Source of the DNA: Microcebus murinus
Lineage: Eukaryota > Chordata > Mammalia > Primates > Cheirogaleidae
Direction: 5' to 3'
Length of the DNA stretch: 64,000 nucleotides
NCBI RefSeq assembly: GCF_040939455.1
Contig: NC_134110.1
Span: 100,221,001 to 100,285,000, forward strand
The position numbers were made by a program, and so were the translations under genes. The notes beneath the pieces are model-generated. The model did not search any database and was not told the origin of the DNA. It saw only the letters and a list, made by a program, of their open reading frames with translations. Positions within the stretch are counted from its first letter, which is position 1. Every line of letters begins with the position of its first letter. Below, in pieces: positions 13,915 through 28,200 of this stretch.

Positions 13915-14356
13915 TGTTTCCCCGAAAATAAGACAGGGTCTTATATTTATTTTTCCTCAAGAAGACACCCTCGGCCTTATTTTCAGGGGATGTGTTACTT
14001 TTTTAAGTAAGATATAACAATCTACATTTATTCAAATACAGTTAAGTCATCTTCTTCTGGAACATCATCCTAACTCTCCAAAACCCTGAATTCCATCCTG
14101 AATTTCTTGCGACTCTATTTCCTTTAGAACCATTGGCCCCAATCTCTCATGTCAAGCAATAGAGCTCTCATGGGGCAGATGAGAAGGGCTGCCCATCTTC
14201 TTTACCACTCCACAAGGAAATGCATGGGTTGTGCAGATGTGCTGCGTAGCCACGCCCATCACTAGGTCTTATTTTTGGGGTAGGGCTTATATTGCACAAA
14301 TGCTTAGAAATCCTGCTAGGGCTTATTTATGGGTAGGTCTTATTTTCGGGGAAACA
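13915..14356. mobile_element. Non-autonomous DNA transposon with 20-bp perfect inverted ends
   Basis: TGTTTCCCCGAAAATAAGAC at 13915 is the exact reverse complement of GTCTTATTTTCGGGGAAACA ending at 14356. The 442-bp interior has further related inverted segments (CTTATTTTCAGGGG, GGGCTTAT) but no open frame long enough for a transposase. I do not recognise the family with certainty, and no clear target duplication is visible because the left flank is a microsatellite. Confidence 0.75.
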
Positions 14357-14370
14357 TCTGATGTATTATT

Positions 14371-14510
14371 AGAAATAATACAGAGAAATCCCATGTGCCA
14401 TTTACCCAGTTTCCCCCAATGATAACATCTTGCAAAAAACGGTAGTACAGTTTCGCTACCAGGTTATTTGCATTGATAGTTGTTTGTTTTTAAATTGTGC
14501 TTTTCTCCTT
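14371..14510 (-). mobile_element. Antisense L1 3' UTR-like fragment
   Basis: GAAATCCCATGTGCCATTTACCCAGTTTCCCCCAATG and AACATCTTGCAAAA match antisense L1ME-type 3' sequence. It is the right half of the target of the insertion described above. Confidence 0.65.
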
Positions 14511-15939
14511 CTAGTCTTGTTTGGAAGGGAGGGAGAGGAAGGGAGAGTGGGTAGAGGAGAAGAGAAAAGAAGAAAAAATAGAAAATTTTGACCTTGGATC
14601 TTTTGCTGATGTCGTCTATGAGTCTGGCTGTCAGCCAGGGAGCTCCTTCTTAGCTACTGAAGTAATTTCAGCATGTTGAATACGGTTAGCAGAGGAATAC
14701 CAGGAATAAAACCAAGGGTGGTGATTAGTGATGTGTGTTATGAATTGGAGGTCAGATAATGCCCCCTCTCCACTGTGCGTTTGTGCATCTCACTCTGATT
14801 GTCCAAGTGCTGGTGTGATAACTAGGCCTGTGCTGTTTAGATCTTCTCAAAGGATAAGCAGATTAGCTTTTCTCATTGATAGAAAAATACAACCAATTAA
14901 AATCATATTACTGTTAACCTAATAAGTTAATTTTTTGGTTAAATGTAAGGAATTGTTCAACAGTCTGTTTTATGGTCTGAATTTTTTTGGTCTGAAACAC
15001 AGCAAACAAATACTAGGAAGTGACCTGTTCTTTGGGGCAAGGGGGTGGGTGGGGATGAAAGAAAGAGGTGTCTTTGCCTCAAGCTGTTTCCTCTTGTTTG
15101 TGTGATCCTCGTGACATCTGACTTGGGCGACATGTTTCCTCTGTGAATTGTCCTATTCCCAGGGAGCGGGCTGAACGGGGAGGCTAAGGACGGCGTTTCC
15201 TCTTACCATGTGGTCCGTGAAGAGGCTTTACAGAGAAAGGAAACATTTTAAGTTGACTTTTGCTTGATAAATTCTCGTTTGAGCCAACTGAATTAAAACT
15301 AATCACTAGCCAACTTCCACAATCAACTGCACGTATTTTTTTTTAAAAACCCTCCATTTTGTTGGGCACTTGGGCACTTTTGACAGAGCGAGTCCCGGCT
15401 GGAATTGGAGCTTTCTAAAGCTGTCACATCCGCTTTCTTTAACTGCGGGAAAGTGGCCCTCCACAAGAGGTGCTTTACTACTGTGAAAGTATTTTTTAAA
15501 AATGATTTTACATCTGTACTAACAACCCAAATCTCCGTGACTAGGTTAATTTGAACCTTCAAACTCTTGGGGAATATCTTGGCAAAGTACAATCTAGCGT
15601 AAGGATCAAAACCACCTTATTCTTCAAATGTCAGCAGCTCCACAAAATGAGATCACTTAGCAGAGCGGCCATTGTCCCTGTGCTGTTTGACACAGCTGCT
15701 TTATTCAGTGTTCATCTCAAACTCCTTATCAGCATTGAGTATCGAGAGCTGCAGTATTTCCTGGTCACTTTTCCCCTACCGTTGGAAAGCGTTTTTCTCC
15801 TTCGACCTTTACCCATACTTTTCTATTACATAAGAGTTTTGAACAGTTTTTTTTTTTTTTTTTTGGACAGCATAAGGGAAGGAACTGTTTTGTTTCTTTA
15901 ACTTTTATCACTATGTAATATAATATAACAAGCAAGATA

Positions 15940-16315
<376 letters not shown>

Positions 16316-16489
16316 TTACAAAGTGAAAACCTGTCTACTGACCAGTGAGATCACCCAGTAGAAACTCGCCTGCGCCCAGAAGTGCCCCGCGCCCCACCCG
16401 TCCCCTGGCACCCAGAGCCCCGCCTGTTCCCCAGAAACCACTGCTATTCTGACCCTTGTGACAATGTCCTGACTTTTCTTCATAGTTTT

Positions 16490-17440
16490 ACAACCTCTGT
16501 GTATGGGGATGTGTGCATTCCCCCAAAAGAGCTCAGTTTTTCCTGTTTTTAAACTTTATATAAATAAGTCCCACCAAATGTGCTCTTTTATGTCTTGCCT
16601 CTTTTATTCAATGTGTTTGTGAGATTCATCCATGTGTTTGGGTGTGGGAGCTACAGTTTTTTCATCTTCATTCCGTATAGCATTGTGTTGTGCGTGTATT
16701 CAAGGTGTTCAACAGTTTACCTGTTCGTTTTACTATTGACTGGTGAAACTGGAGTTGTTCCCAGGACTTGACTTCTGTGAACAGTGTGCTCCGAACATTT
16801 TTGTGCAGATGCAAGGGTGGATGAGCCTCTCTAGAGCGAGTAGGGCGGGAGTGCGTTTGGGGTAGTAAGGAATATGAATCTTCAACTTTACTGCTGACTT
16901 ATTTTCCAGTGCGCTGGTCTCAGTTCATATTCCCACCAGCAATGGACGAGAGTTCCCGTGCCCCCTGTCCTGCCCAACAGGGTAGTAGCTGGAAGGGTGT
17001 GGGCCCCAGGGCAGCACGGGCCGGGTGTGGTCACTTGGAAGCAGATGCTTTCTCATCCCCCTTCCTGGGCCCCGTGGAACGTTGTTTCGGAAGCTTTGCA
17101 GTTGAATTTCAGTGATGCTCAGAGAGGGGGTGCCCTGGGTGCCCTGGGGCAGGTGCTCGCCAGCACTTGAGAGTGTCAGACTTTTACAATTTTTGTCAAG
17201 CTCTGCGTGGTTTCTCATCATGGCTTTATTTGCATTTCCCTGATCACTAAAATGATTGAGTACACGTGTATATTAATCATTTGGATTTCTTTCTTTTGAA
17301 ATGCCCATGCAAGCCTTTGCCTATTGTTTCTATTTTTCTTATGACTTTGTAGTAATTATTTATATATTCTGAATGCTAGTTCCTTGTCAGTCATATGTGT
17401 CACAGAGAATATATTTTCTTCTTGTGTTTTACCATGGACA
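16490..17440 (-). mobile_element. Antisense old L1 fragment
   Basis: Antisense L1M-like text: GAGATTCATCCATGTGTTTG, CATATTCCCACCAGCAATG, TTTGCATTTCCCTGATCAC. Strongly decayed. Confidence 0.7.
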
Positions 17441-18139
17441 TACTCATGTAACTGAGGACCTATTTATAATGGAATTTTCTTGATTTAAAGATAATATTAA
17501 AGGACCCTTGTTGGTGGAATTTACTTTCAAATAACATTTAAGCTCTATAGAAAAGGTGCTATTGCTTGTAATTATGCATTTAAATGTCAGACGAATTGAA
17601 CATATTCAGTTATTTTGGGTAGGTTGTAGCTTCTGAAAGGACCTAGGATGGTTCTTTGTCAGTTTTCTATTACTGTCTTCTTCTCCACACGTTCTAACAC
17701 TTATTTTACACTGCATTCTTCATTTTCCTATAGGGCACAGCAAGCTCCTACTGAGTGTAAATCAAAGTAGAAAATAAATGGAAATGTTTTAATACAGAAA
17801 TCAGTCTTAATGATCCAAAGAAAAATCATTACCTAGGGTTGTTCTCTGAAAGCTAATACTTTTTCTTACCCATTTGAAGGTTTGAAAATAGGAACATAAT
17901 TTCTTTTCTTTTTAAAAATAATTCCTTTTGTTAAAAAAAAAAGGGTACATACTCACTGACAAATGTAATCAAGATAGAAAAGAGCAAGAGAAAGTAGAAG
18001 TCACCCCAAATTCTACCTCCAGAGATAATCACTGTTGATTTGTGCTAAGCACATACAGATAATATGGTGCTCTCAAAAGTGGGACTAAACACTCTACATT
18101 ACCTTTTCTTTTTTCCTTTTCTTTCCATTTTTGTTTTGT

Positions 18140-18325
18140 TTTGTTTTATTTTATTTGAGAGAGGGTCTTGCTGTGTTACTTGGGCTGGAGTGCAGGGGTG
18201 AGATCATAGCTCACAGCAGCCTTCAACTCCTGGGCTCAAGTGATCCTCCTGCCTTATTATCAGCCTTTTGAGTAGCTGGGACTACGAGAGCACACTGCCA
18301 CACCCAGTTAATTTATTTTTTTTGG
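18140..18325 (-). mobile_element. Alu left-arm monomer, antisense
   Basis: GAGAGGGTCTTGCTGTG, GGCTGGAGTGCAG, AGCTCACAGCAGCC, GTAGCTGGGACTACGAG. Directly followed by a second, full Alu in the same orientation. Confidence 0.85.
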
Positions 18326-18334
18326 GGGGGGGGA

Positions 18335-18634
18335 GGTGAGACAGTCTCACTGTGTCACCCAGGCTAGAGTACTGTGGCATCAGCTAGCTCACAGCAACCT
18401 CAAACTCCTGGGCTCAAGCAATCCTCTGTCTCAGCCTCCCAAGTAGCTGGGACTACAGGCATGCGCCACCATACCCGGCTAATTTTTTCTATATATTTTT
18501 AGTTGGCCAATTAATTTCTTTCTATTTTTAGTAGAGATGGGGGTCTCCCTCTTGCTCAGGCTGGTCTCTGAGCCATCCGCTCCCCTCAGCCTCCCAAAGT
18601 GCTAGGATTACAGGCGTGAGCCACTGTGCCCGGC
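18335..18634 (-). mobile_element. Lemur-type Alu, antisense, close to LYN exon
   Basis: Begins GAGACAGTCTCACTGTG, has the linker TTAGTTGGCCAATTAATTTC, and ends GAGCCACTGTGCCCGGCC. It lies 117 bp upstream of the exon at 18752. Confidence 0.95.
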
Positions 18635-18678
18635 CTATCTCAGGCTTTTTCCATCTATATAGCTAAATTTTCTTCTAG

Positions 18679-19505
<827 letters not shown>

Positions 19506-22500
19506 TAAAAAGCCCAGTGTGCATGTAAATTAGCAAAGGCATCCCTGTTTCAAATTCACAAAGAAGTTACTGTTCCGGGGGGAAGGAATTTCCGTTGAAT
19601 GTTTCCCAATAGCTGTTATGAGAAAAAGATCTTCCAAAGCACACACTGTTTTGGACAGAACCGGGAGATTCCCATGGGTTGTATGCACGTGTCTAGCTTT
19701 GACGTGGGTGTCACCTTCTATAAGATAACATCTGATGCTTGTATTCATTTCCCCACAAGTCACAGAAACAAAGCAGGTGGATCAATCACTTTGTTTGGCA
19801 TTTCAGAGAGACAGTTCCACACTGTGTAAACACTGCAGCTTTTAAATGATATGAGTGTTGTACTAAAGTTATGAATATAAAATACGGATACTTTTAAGTC
19901 CTCAGTGTTCTTAAAAACAGAGGAACTACATTCCTTTTTTGTTCTTCCCCTTTTCACTCCTTCCTGTTGGATGTATCATCAGGGTTCTGTGAAATAGTCA
20001 TTTGTAATATTTCTAGTACTAGCCTAAGAGTTGCACATTCATTTACTTTGGAATCACATGTTTCCTGATTTAAGTGTATTTAAGAGCAGAGGCAAATTAT
20101 CAAGAAATCCAGCAATGTGTCTGACACATCAAGGAAATGCACATTTGAATGATGCCAGCTGCTGACCTTTAGTAGTTTCATCGTGTTCATTAGTGGTGTT
20201 CAGTGACTGGATTGTCTGTTTCTCAGTGTTGGCAATGCGTGGTTCGTGTTGGGAAGGCCATGTACCACAAAGCCCACAGGAGATTTATAGAAATTCTAGG
20301 GAAGTCTGGTCTTCACAATCTTTCTTTTTCACTCCCCTTTCTTTCCTCAGACCCAGTTTTAGTTGGGAAATTGATAAAGCCTTCTTGGGAAGATGAGATC
20401 AAATGAGTAAATGAGTGTGCAGGTAAAGTACTCCAGTGAGACAGGGTTGGAGTGCATACTCCAGCAGAGTGCTGTGGGCAGAGCTGGAGTTCAGCGCCTC
20501 AAGCTCTAGGCTTTGTGTCCTGGCTCTGCCACTCGGCAGCCACACTGCTTTCAGGACACCTCTGCCTCTTTGGGTGAGTTTACCTGCCTATAAACCAATA
20601 GCGGCGATTCCCACTTTAAGGAGATGTTGTTGAGGGTCAGATGAGCCGCCGTGGACACAGGCACTTCAGAGCCTGTCAGCGGTCGCGGGGGCCCTGCGGA
20701 GGGTCCCTCACCATCCCAGTACAGGTGTGTGACGCCCTCATCTCATTTGCCGGAACTCAGCAGGTTGAATAGGTTCCTCGTCTGAGTAGGAGATTCAGAT
20801 GTGACCTGGAATGCCAGTATCTAGTATGGACAGAAGCAAAATCGCTGTGGTGGGACAGAGGGGCAGGGAAAGCACCGGTAGCCCTGTTTTTAACCCTGTC
20901 CTCAAACTCTATGCCGGCCCAGGGGAGGCTCCAGGGGACTCTGAGGGGTCTGGGACTACAGTTTGAAAAGCAGTGGCCTGCAGTAAGAGGGACGGTGACG
21001 TGGTTAGGTGCTCTGGACCTTGTATAGCCAGCGGGTGAGGAAATGAAGAAAGCAGAAGTCACACTTGCTGCTGATAAATGAGGCCCTCACTTGAGTAGTG
21101 ATTTGGGTGTCCCCTATTGGACGAAAGGCTTGAGTGCAGTAAAGGTTTGTCACACTTGGACGGGGATTTGGGAGAGTGGGACTGGAGGCCCAGAGGCCTG
21201 AGTGGCCATGGCAGTTCCAGCTGCCTGAGGGTCTGATCTGTGCCCACAATTCAATAGGGTAGAAATTACACACATTGGGGTGTGTGCTCTACCTGGAGAA
21301 TGCATGTATTTTGTTACATGAGTATTTTGTGTTTGATTTTGCATAGCTTATCTCATAAAACATTATCTTAACATAGTCAAAGTTTTTAAGATCCAAGTCA
21401 AAGCCACTATGTCTGTTCTTTACTTTAACTTTGTGAATTACTACCCTTACAACAGAAAGTAACTTTTTCTAACTTAGAAATGAGTAGGCAGAAAAAGTTG
21501 CCTTCTAAACCTTTGTAGCTTGCATGGAAGATTGTTACAGAACCTGGCACTGGCTGTGACTGTCACACTGTGGATTTCAGGTAGCTTCACTGACTCCTCT
21601 CTCATCTGTGCTGGGGTGGAGCCCCCTTGGTGAAAGGAGGGGCTGGGGACAGTGAAAGCCACTGGTCTCCATCTATGCCAGTTTACCAAACCCAGCCCCT
21701 ATGGACAACCTCCTTGTTTGCCTGTCCCAGGGTCTGTTTCCCAGCAGTGGCTCCTGGTAGAGCTGGGGGAACATCTAGTTCCAGTGCACGGACTGTTCAG
21801 TGACAGTGGGAGAGGCAGCCAACAAGCCCCCAAGCAGGTGGGTTCAGCACCAAGTTCATTTTCTTTACAGCTAAGTGCCAGTTCCTGTTGAGCTCCGGTG
21901 TTCAAGGTGCAAATCCCACCCAGTCTCTTTCCTGGTCCTTCCCTCAAGGTAGAGCTGGCGAGACCACCTATTACCCCACCGTTAATTATTATTTGCTTCA
22001 TTTGCTTGTGGCTTTTCTTATTAAAATACCAAAAATGTGAGGAGGGAGCCTTACGTTTGGCAACAGGAGTGGGCCCTGGATGCTCCAGCCTCAGTCTGAA
22101 ATCCCACACCTTACACACCTGTGTCGTGGCCCATTTACAGGATAGAGGACAAACACAGAACACAAAACACAAATGCAGAACACAAAGAAAAACGTGGACA
22201 CACATACAGATGGTTGACTTGAGTAATAAAGCACCAGGTCAGTTTTATTTTTATACTCTAAAAAATTAAAGTTAGTTCCCTGTACATAACCACCCAGGCA
22301 TTTCAGCAATGGCCATAAATTCTGGAATACGTAGCCTTAAGGAAGCAGATGTCCCCTGGCTCAAGGTTTTCAGGTGGTTGCTCTAGGTGCTAGGCATAGA
22401 TCACGGACCGAGATTAGCAAGGATGGGCAAGGCAAGCCACGGGGCATTTCTCATCCCCAGCTTTTCTTAGGGTGATCCCCTAAGATCTTCCGCTGAACCT

Positions 22501-24159
22501 TGGTGGCTGTGCTGGCTTAGGTCGCCCCTCCCTTGAGGGTTCTTACCCGTCTTTGACTAACCAGCCATCTTATGGGGTATACGCAGCAATCACAGGAACA
22601 ATGTGTTTATCATGTGGCCTCCAGACCCCCCAATGCCATGGGGCGGGGCAGCTCTTGCTTATTTGCAACTCAGGTCCTTTGTTATGTCTCTAGGCAACAA
22701 CCTTGTTTATCACAAGGACCTTGTCCGTGGAACATATTACTTTCAAACACTCTGGGCAGAGCACGTACATTACTCACTAACTGTAATTCTTAAACTAGGA
22801 AAATATATTTTAGTCCCCTACACACCTGCCTTCTCCTCACTGTGCCGGAGCCCCTGGTCACGGGAATGCCCTCAGTTCCCTTAGGGCCAGCACTACCAGA
22901 GCTCCTCCTCCTTCTCACGCACCTTTCCCGAGTCATCTCCTGTGCCAAGGACACCATCTTCATATTTTTCGCCTTTTCCTCTCTAACACGTGTCACTCAT
23001 TAACTTTACCACTTTCTATCGTGAATAACACGAGAGTGGTAAATATTAATGAGGCCGGCCCAAGGTGACAGAGGATACCTAGTGCCCAGATACTTAGATC
23101 ATCCAACCTCTCTTCTCCCTTCTCCCAGCTTTACTGCTTAGGGATAGAGCAGAAGAAGAATTATATTAGTCCATTTGGCATCCGAGCTCTAACTAAGCAG
23201 TTAGTAGGCTCTGCAATATGTTGACACTTGCTTTCTTCAAAAGCATTATCAATAGCATCTGTGTTCACGAGGGGGAATAGTTAAATTCAGCAGATTTTCA
23301 CAATAAGAGATTGGTTATTGGGGGTGGAAATAAACCAGTTTACTTAATCCCAGTCTCAGAAGAATAAGGGAACCCATAAGGGGCAGAGTTGGGACTTTTC
23401 CCGCCGTCTGTCTCTGGCCTCTTCTTCCCTCTCCCCACGACGCACTTCCCCATGCCCTGCTCTCCCCACCGAGACAGGAACTGGCTGAGTGCACATGACA
23501 GTTCACATGAGAACTGATTTCATCACTTCCTGTCTCCGGATGAGTTCTGAAAGGCTTGTGTGAGCCCCAGTGTAATCTGCACCCTCTGCCATCCTGCAGC
23601 CCACCTGTCTTCCTCTCCGTACCCATGGACATGAGGAAATCCCAACCAGAGCAGCTCTACTCGTTGTTTTCTCCTTGTTAATTAATAAGGAAATACGTAT
23701 TAAATGAAGCATGTTTGTGCTTTTTATGCTGAAATAGGAAAATACCTCTTTGCAAAGGAAGTTTAATACTTTCAGCATAGAGAGACTTTGCGTCGTTCCC
23801 TTCCAGACTTTATCCCACGTAAGAGAAGAAAAATGAACTTGGAAGGAGAAGGGGTTGAAATCAGTGGGAATTTCCTTCCGCAGAAATGGAGGTTGAATTG
23901 TAGACTTGTAACACTGAGAGGAAAAAGAAGTGAGAAATTCACAGTTGCAGTTTGGAGGTAAAATAAATCATCTTGTAATTCAGACCAAGTGAATCAAAGC
24001 ATTTATTACTCTTTGGTGGCAACATCTCTGAAATGTCAAAACTACCAAAAAGGAAAATATCTGTGAGTAAAACATCAATATAAACTGCAAAATCAAAGTT
24101 TTTGTTATAATATGGCAACAAATAACATCTATTTTACTTCCTTCTAGTTGATGAAGTAC

Positions 24160-24330
24160 TTGTACCTCCATTATCTAATTTGAGCCTAGCAGCCTTGAAA
24201 GTGTTTATATTGCTGTTTAATGCTTCTTACAGACGAGGAGGTAAACTTGGACTTACCTAGGGTCTCTGAGCTGGTAGGTTGATTTGCAAAGGCTTGACCC
24301 AGGTTCTTCTGACTCTGTATAACTGACCTT
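24160..24330 (-). repeat. MIR/L2-like remnant
   Basis: ACAGACGAGGAGGTAAACTTGGACTTACC and CCCAGGTTCTTCTGACTCTG resemble the antisense MIR core. Weak match. Confidence 0.45.
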
Positions 24331-24946
24331 TCCGCTGCACCCTACTGTTGTCCCATCATCACAGCTGCTCCTGTGGGCATTTTGCACCCAGTGATACTGT
24401 GATTCGTGGTTTTCCTCCTTAATGGATTTTGCCTATCATAATTAATGATTTCTCAAGCTTTTTTCCCCAAAAAAATCTTTATTTACAGAACATAGCTCTT
24501 TCTGTCACATGGTAATTATGCTCAGGATATATTTTACCCCCAGTGTTAAATGTTAAACCACATTTTAAGCTAGAAATTGGTAAAAATGAGGAAGGTGGGA
24601 AACTTCAGTCTATCTATACAGTTCTTGACCTTTTTGAGTAAGGAGGCCTTTTAACATTGGACCTTTCTGAGCACACCCTGGCTGCTGCATCCACTGAGCG
24701 AGAAAGCAAGGTGCAGACGGGGTGTGCCTTGCGGCGCTCTGGGGCGGGGCTCGCAGCTCTGTTGGCCCTTCAAGCCCGAAGTGTCTAGAGGGGATGTTCT
24801 TGGGAAGTGTCTAGGATATGTGATAATACCATCCATCTCCTCGTTCCTTCTCTCCGTCAGGAGCCTAAGAGATACGTTAGGTTCTCATTTTCCAGCTCAA
24901 GGCTGTTACCTTATTGAAGCAACTACTACTTTATTTTCAAAATCTA

Positions 24947-25281
24947 GGCCGGGCACTGTGGCTCACGCCTGTAATCCTAACTCTTGGGAGGCCGAGGCGG
25001 GCGGATTGCTCAAGGTCAGGAGTTCAAAACCAGCCTGAGCAAGAGCGAGACCCCGTCTCTACTATAAATAGAAAGAAATTAATTGGCCAACTGATATATA
25101 TATAAAAAATTAGCCGGGCATGGTGGCGCATGCCTGTAGTCCCAGCTACTCGGGAGGCTGAGGCAGAAGGATCACTCAAGCCCAGGAGTTTGAGGTTGCT
25201 GTGAGCTAGGCTGACGCCACGGCACTCACTCTAGCCTGGACAACAAAGTGAGACTCTGTCTCAAAAAAAAAAAAAAAAAAA
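24947..25281 (+). mobile_element. Lemur-type Alu, sense
   Basis: GGCCGGGCACTGTGGCTCACG start, linker AATTAATTGGCCAACTGATA, right end GCTAGGCTGACGCCACGGC, then a pure A tail to 25281. Likely AAAATCTA target duplication. Confidence 0.96.
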
Positions 25282-28200
25282 TCTATATTAATATTAGCCC
25301 TTGAATGACAGTGGCATCAAGTGTCATTACATTTAATTTACTTAAACTGGAGGAAGAGTTGCACTGAGGTATCAGATGGGACTTGGTGGTGAATGGGACC
25401 CTCAGGAAACTGACATGGTTTGTGCTTTAACAGGAGGCCGGGCCGTCCCCACTCCGTGCTAACGGCACCCCAACCCCCAACGTGGGGGTTCTCATGCCTG
25501 ACTCTATACTGAGGTGCCCGCACTCCCAATTCTCTTTCAAGCCGAAGCACCTCCTCAGAAGGGAAAAGGCCAGCACTAAGAGGGAATTAATTAATTCCAT
25601 AAAAGGGCTGCACGGTGATCGGACGGGAGGGTCGCTCAGTGTGCGCAGCAAAGGAGCCCGTGCTGGGAGCCATGCTCTCCCCGCGCCCACAGCCTAGCAC
25701 GGCTGCGGCCAGCTGCGCCCACGAACTGGGGGTGCGCTGCCGCTGAGCCGGGACACCTGCTTCTGCGCCTCTGCCGGGGGTGGGGCACCGTTTTCCCAGG
25801 GTGGTAGGCCCCAGTGCCCCCTCTGCGCGATGAGAGGCACAGGTTAGGGTGCCCGCAGCCTCTGCTCTGACCTTCTGTTGACTAAGAACATCTCCTCCTG
25901 AGGCCGTCTGTGTGACTCCTCTTCCCGAAGCCGTAATGAATGACTCTGAGCATATTCAGATGACATCCATGTAAGATGTTGACCTTGCTCTAAATAAAAG
26001 AACACAAACGTATCACATGAATGTGGGCCCCAGATGTTGGGGACATAAATACCGTATTTATCTTTTTTGAATAATGAGTTTTATGTTCTTGAATTAAACT
26101 TTGACCATGAAAACTTTCAAAATGGGCAAATGAAACTAGAGTTAGTGTCCGAATTGCAAAACTGGATCATATACAGTTTCCTTCTGAAGAGTTGAAGGAA
26201 TAGGAAACATTTAAAAATAGTATAAAACAGGAACTGTTTTGAGAATAGATAGGATTGGGTGTTTTGCATATGTAAGCAGAGGAACCACGACTGGCTGTTT
26301 AAAATAGCAGCTGGGGCAAAAGAATTTATTCTTGTTTTGATTTTGATTGGAAAGCTTTCTAGCACCGAAAAGCAGCTTTGGGTTAAGGTACGGGCGGGTG
26401 GTGGTGCTTTCAGCCCGCGTGCGAGATCTGGTGTTATTTTGTCCAGGGGTGGCAATTTCTGGTCAGTGCTGCCACAGGTTCCAAAACAATTTCCTCTTGG
26501 GTGCTCATCATGGAAGCCTGCAAGGCTGGAATTAAATTGAAGTGTTAGCTCAGGAGTGGGCAGAGTTTCTCCCCAGCTGCTCAAAATTTGAAAGTGTTGT
26601 TGAAAGCACTCTGAAGGTGGCCCTGGAGTGTGACTCCCAACTGACCTTTGTCCTCAGGCCCCCGCTGGCCCTCCCCCTCTTAGAGCGGCTCCCTTTCTTT
26701 CACCCACAAACCTGTACTGAGCACAGCCAGGCCCTGTGCCAGGGTGTGCTGAGCAAGACACGTCCTTGCCTCCAGGAGCAAATGGCTCGGTTCAGGAGGC
26801 GGGTAAGTAACTGGCGAGGACAGGGTACAGCACAAGGCACCTGGTGAGGGCTGTAGGGCAGGCACTGCAGGCTGCTCTCAGAGTCCGTGCAGGAGGAGGG
26901 CCCAGTGGGTAGTGGCAGGTGGGAGGGTGGGCTTCCTGGAGGAGGTGGCCCTGAGAGCCAGGGTTAGCCCCGCTAGCTTAGGAAGAGGTGTAAATGCAGG
27001 GAGGGGTCTTCAGTTGCCAGACCTTGGTGCGTAAGGACACAGAAAAGGGGGTGCAGGTGGGGGTGTGTAGACAGTGGCTGGGGAGGCAGCACTGAGAGAA
27101 ACGTGGACATCAGGGAAACTGGAGCTGTGTCCACTCTGAGTCACGGAGGAGGAGAACTCTGGGTCATAAAATATATGCACAAAAATAAAAATCGTTAAAC
27201 TCAGCACATAATTTAAGTGGGACTCACAGGTTTTCACTCTTAGTTATATTTTATCTTTTAGTAATGAGTAGCTGTTGTTTGTATTTATGCCTCGTCCTAG
27301 CCCCCACTCACCAGGATGTTCTTTATGGAAACTGGCTGATTTGACTACTGGGGAACCGCAGGGCTCTGTGTTTTTCATGCTCTTAAGATTTTGTTTTATT
27401 GTTGTTTTTGTTTTGTTGATTAAACCTGATACCAGGAAGGGTGGGATGGGAAGGGGGGAGAGTCTGCGCTCCAGCCCGAGCGGGCCTCTACAGGGCACAC
27501 GCTGAGATGGACACGGCACACGCTGAACTTTCTCAATTCAGAGTTTGATTCTCAGGCCCTCTCTCCCCCTGCTCAAGCCAAGAAGCACCTGAAGGAGGTC
27601 ACACCAAGTTTGGGGATAATTAAAACTCTCAACCAAGCAGCTCCCTGGCGTCCCCTGCAGCGGGTGTTGGGCCCAGCCAGCTGTGAGACCACGGCAGGTT
27701 GATTGGCGCCAGTTTGCTGTTTGTCCGGGGATTGAGCATTTCCCTCAGACCTGGTAGGACGAGATCTGTGCTGTCAAGACTGCCCCAGCCACTGTGCACA
27801 ACGGGACTGGAAGAGAGGAAAGCTGGAGTCCAGTGACAAAGGACAGGGCCGGGCCTCCACGGAGCAGAGGAGTAGAGGAGGTGTCTGGGGCAGCGCTGGG
27901 TGGGGGTGGGGGTGGCTGATGGAAGCAGCTGGCCGTGCGGGCTTTGAGGTGGCATGGGGCATCAGATAGAGGGGTGCTTGGTGGACAGATGTCTTAGTGT
28001 AGGCGTCTGGGCGGGAGAGGTCAGGAGGCTAGTGCTGCAGACAGTCTTTAAATGGGTGTTCAATGAGGGGAGGGGCAGGGGACAGCCCTGGGCAGACCCT
28101 GGAGAAAGGGCTGAGTGGGACAAGTCAGAGGGCAGGTCTGGGACACCTAAGTGGGTGTCCTGTAAGGAGAGCGCAGGCCACCGGGCGTTCAGGTAGTGTT

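Larger units (their letters stand above)
13375..14382. other. Insertion bracketed by a perfect 12-bp target duplication
   Basis: AGAAATAATACA occurs at 13375-13386 and 14371-14382. Outside it, flanking sequence joins into continuous antisense L1 (GCAGTTGTA before, GAGAAATCCCATG after). Everything between arrived as one L1 insertion, later enlarged by a DNA transposon. Confidence 0.8.
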
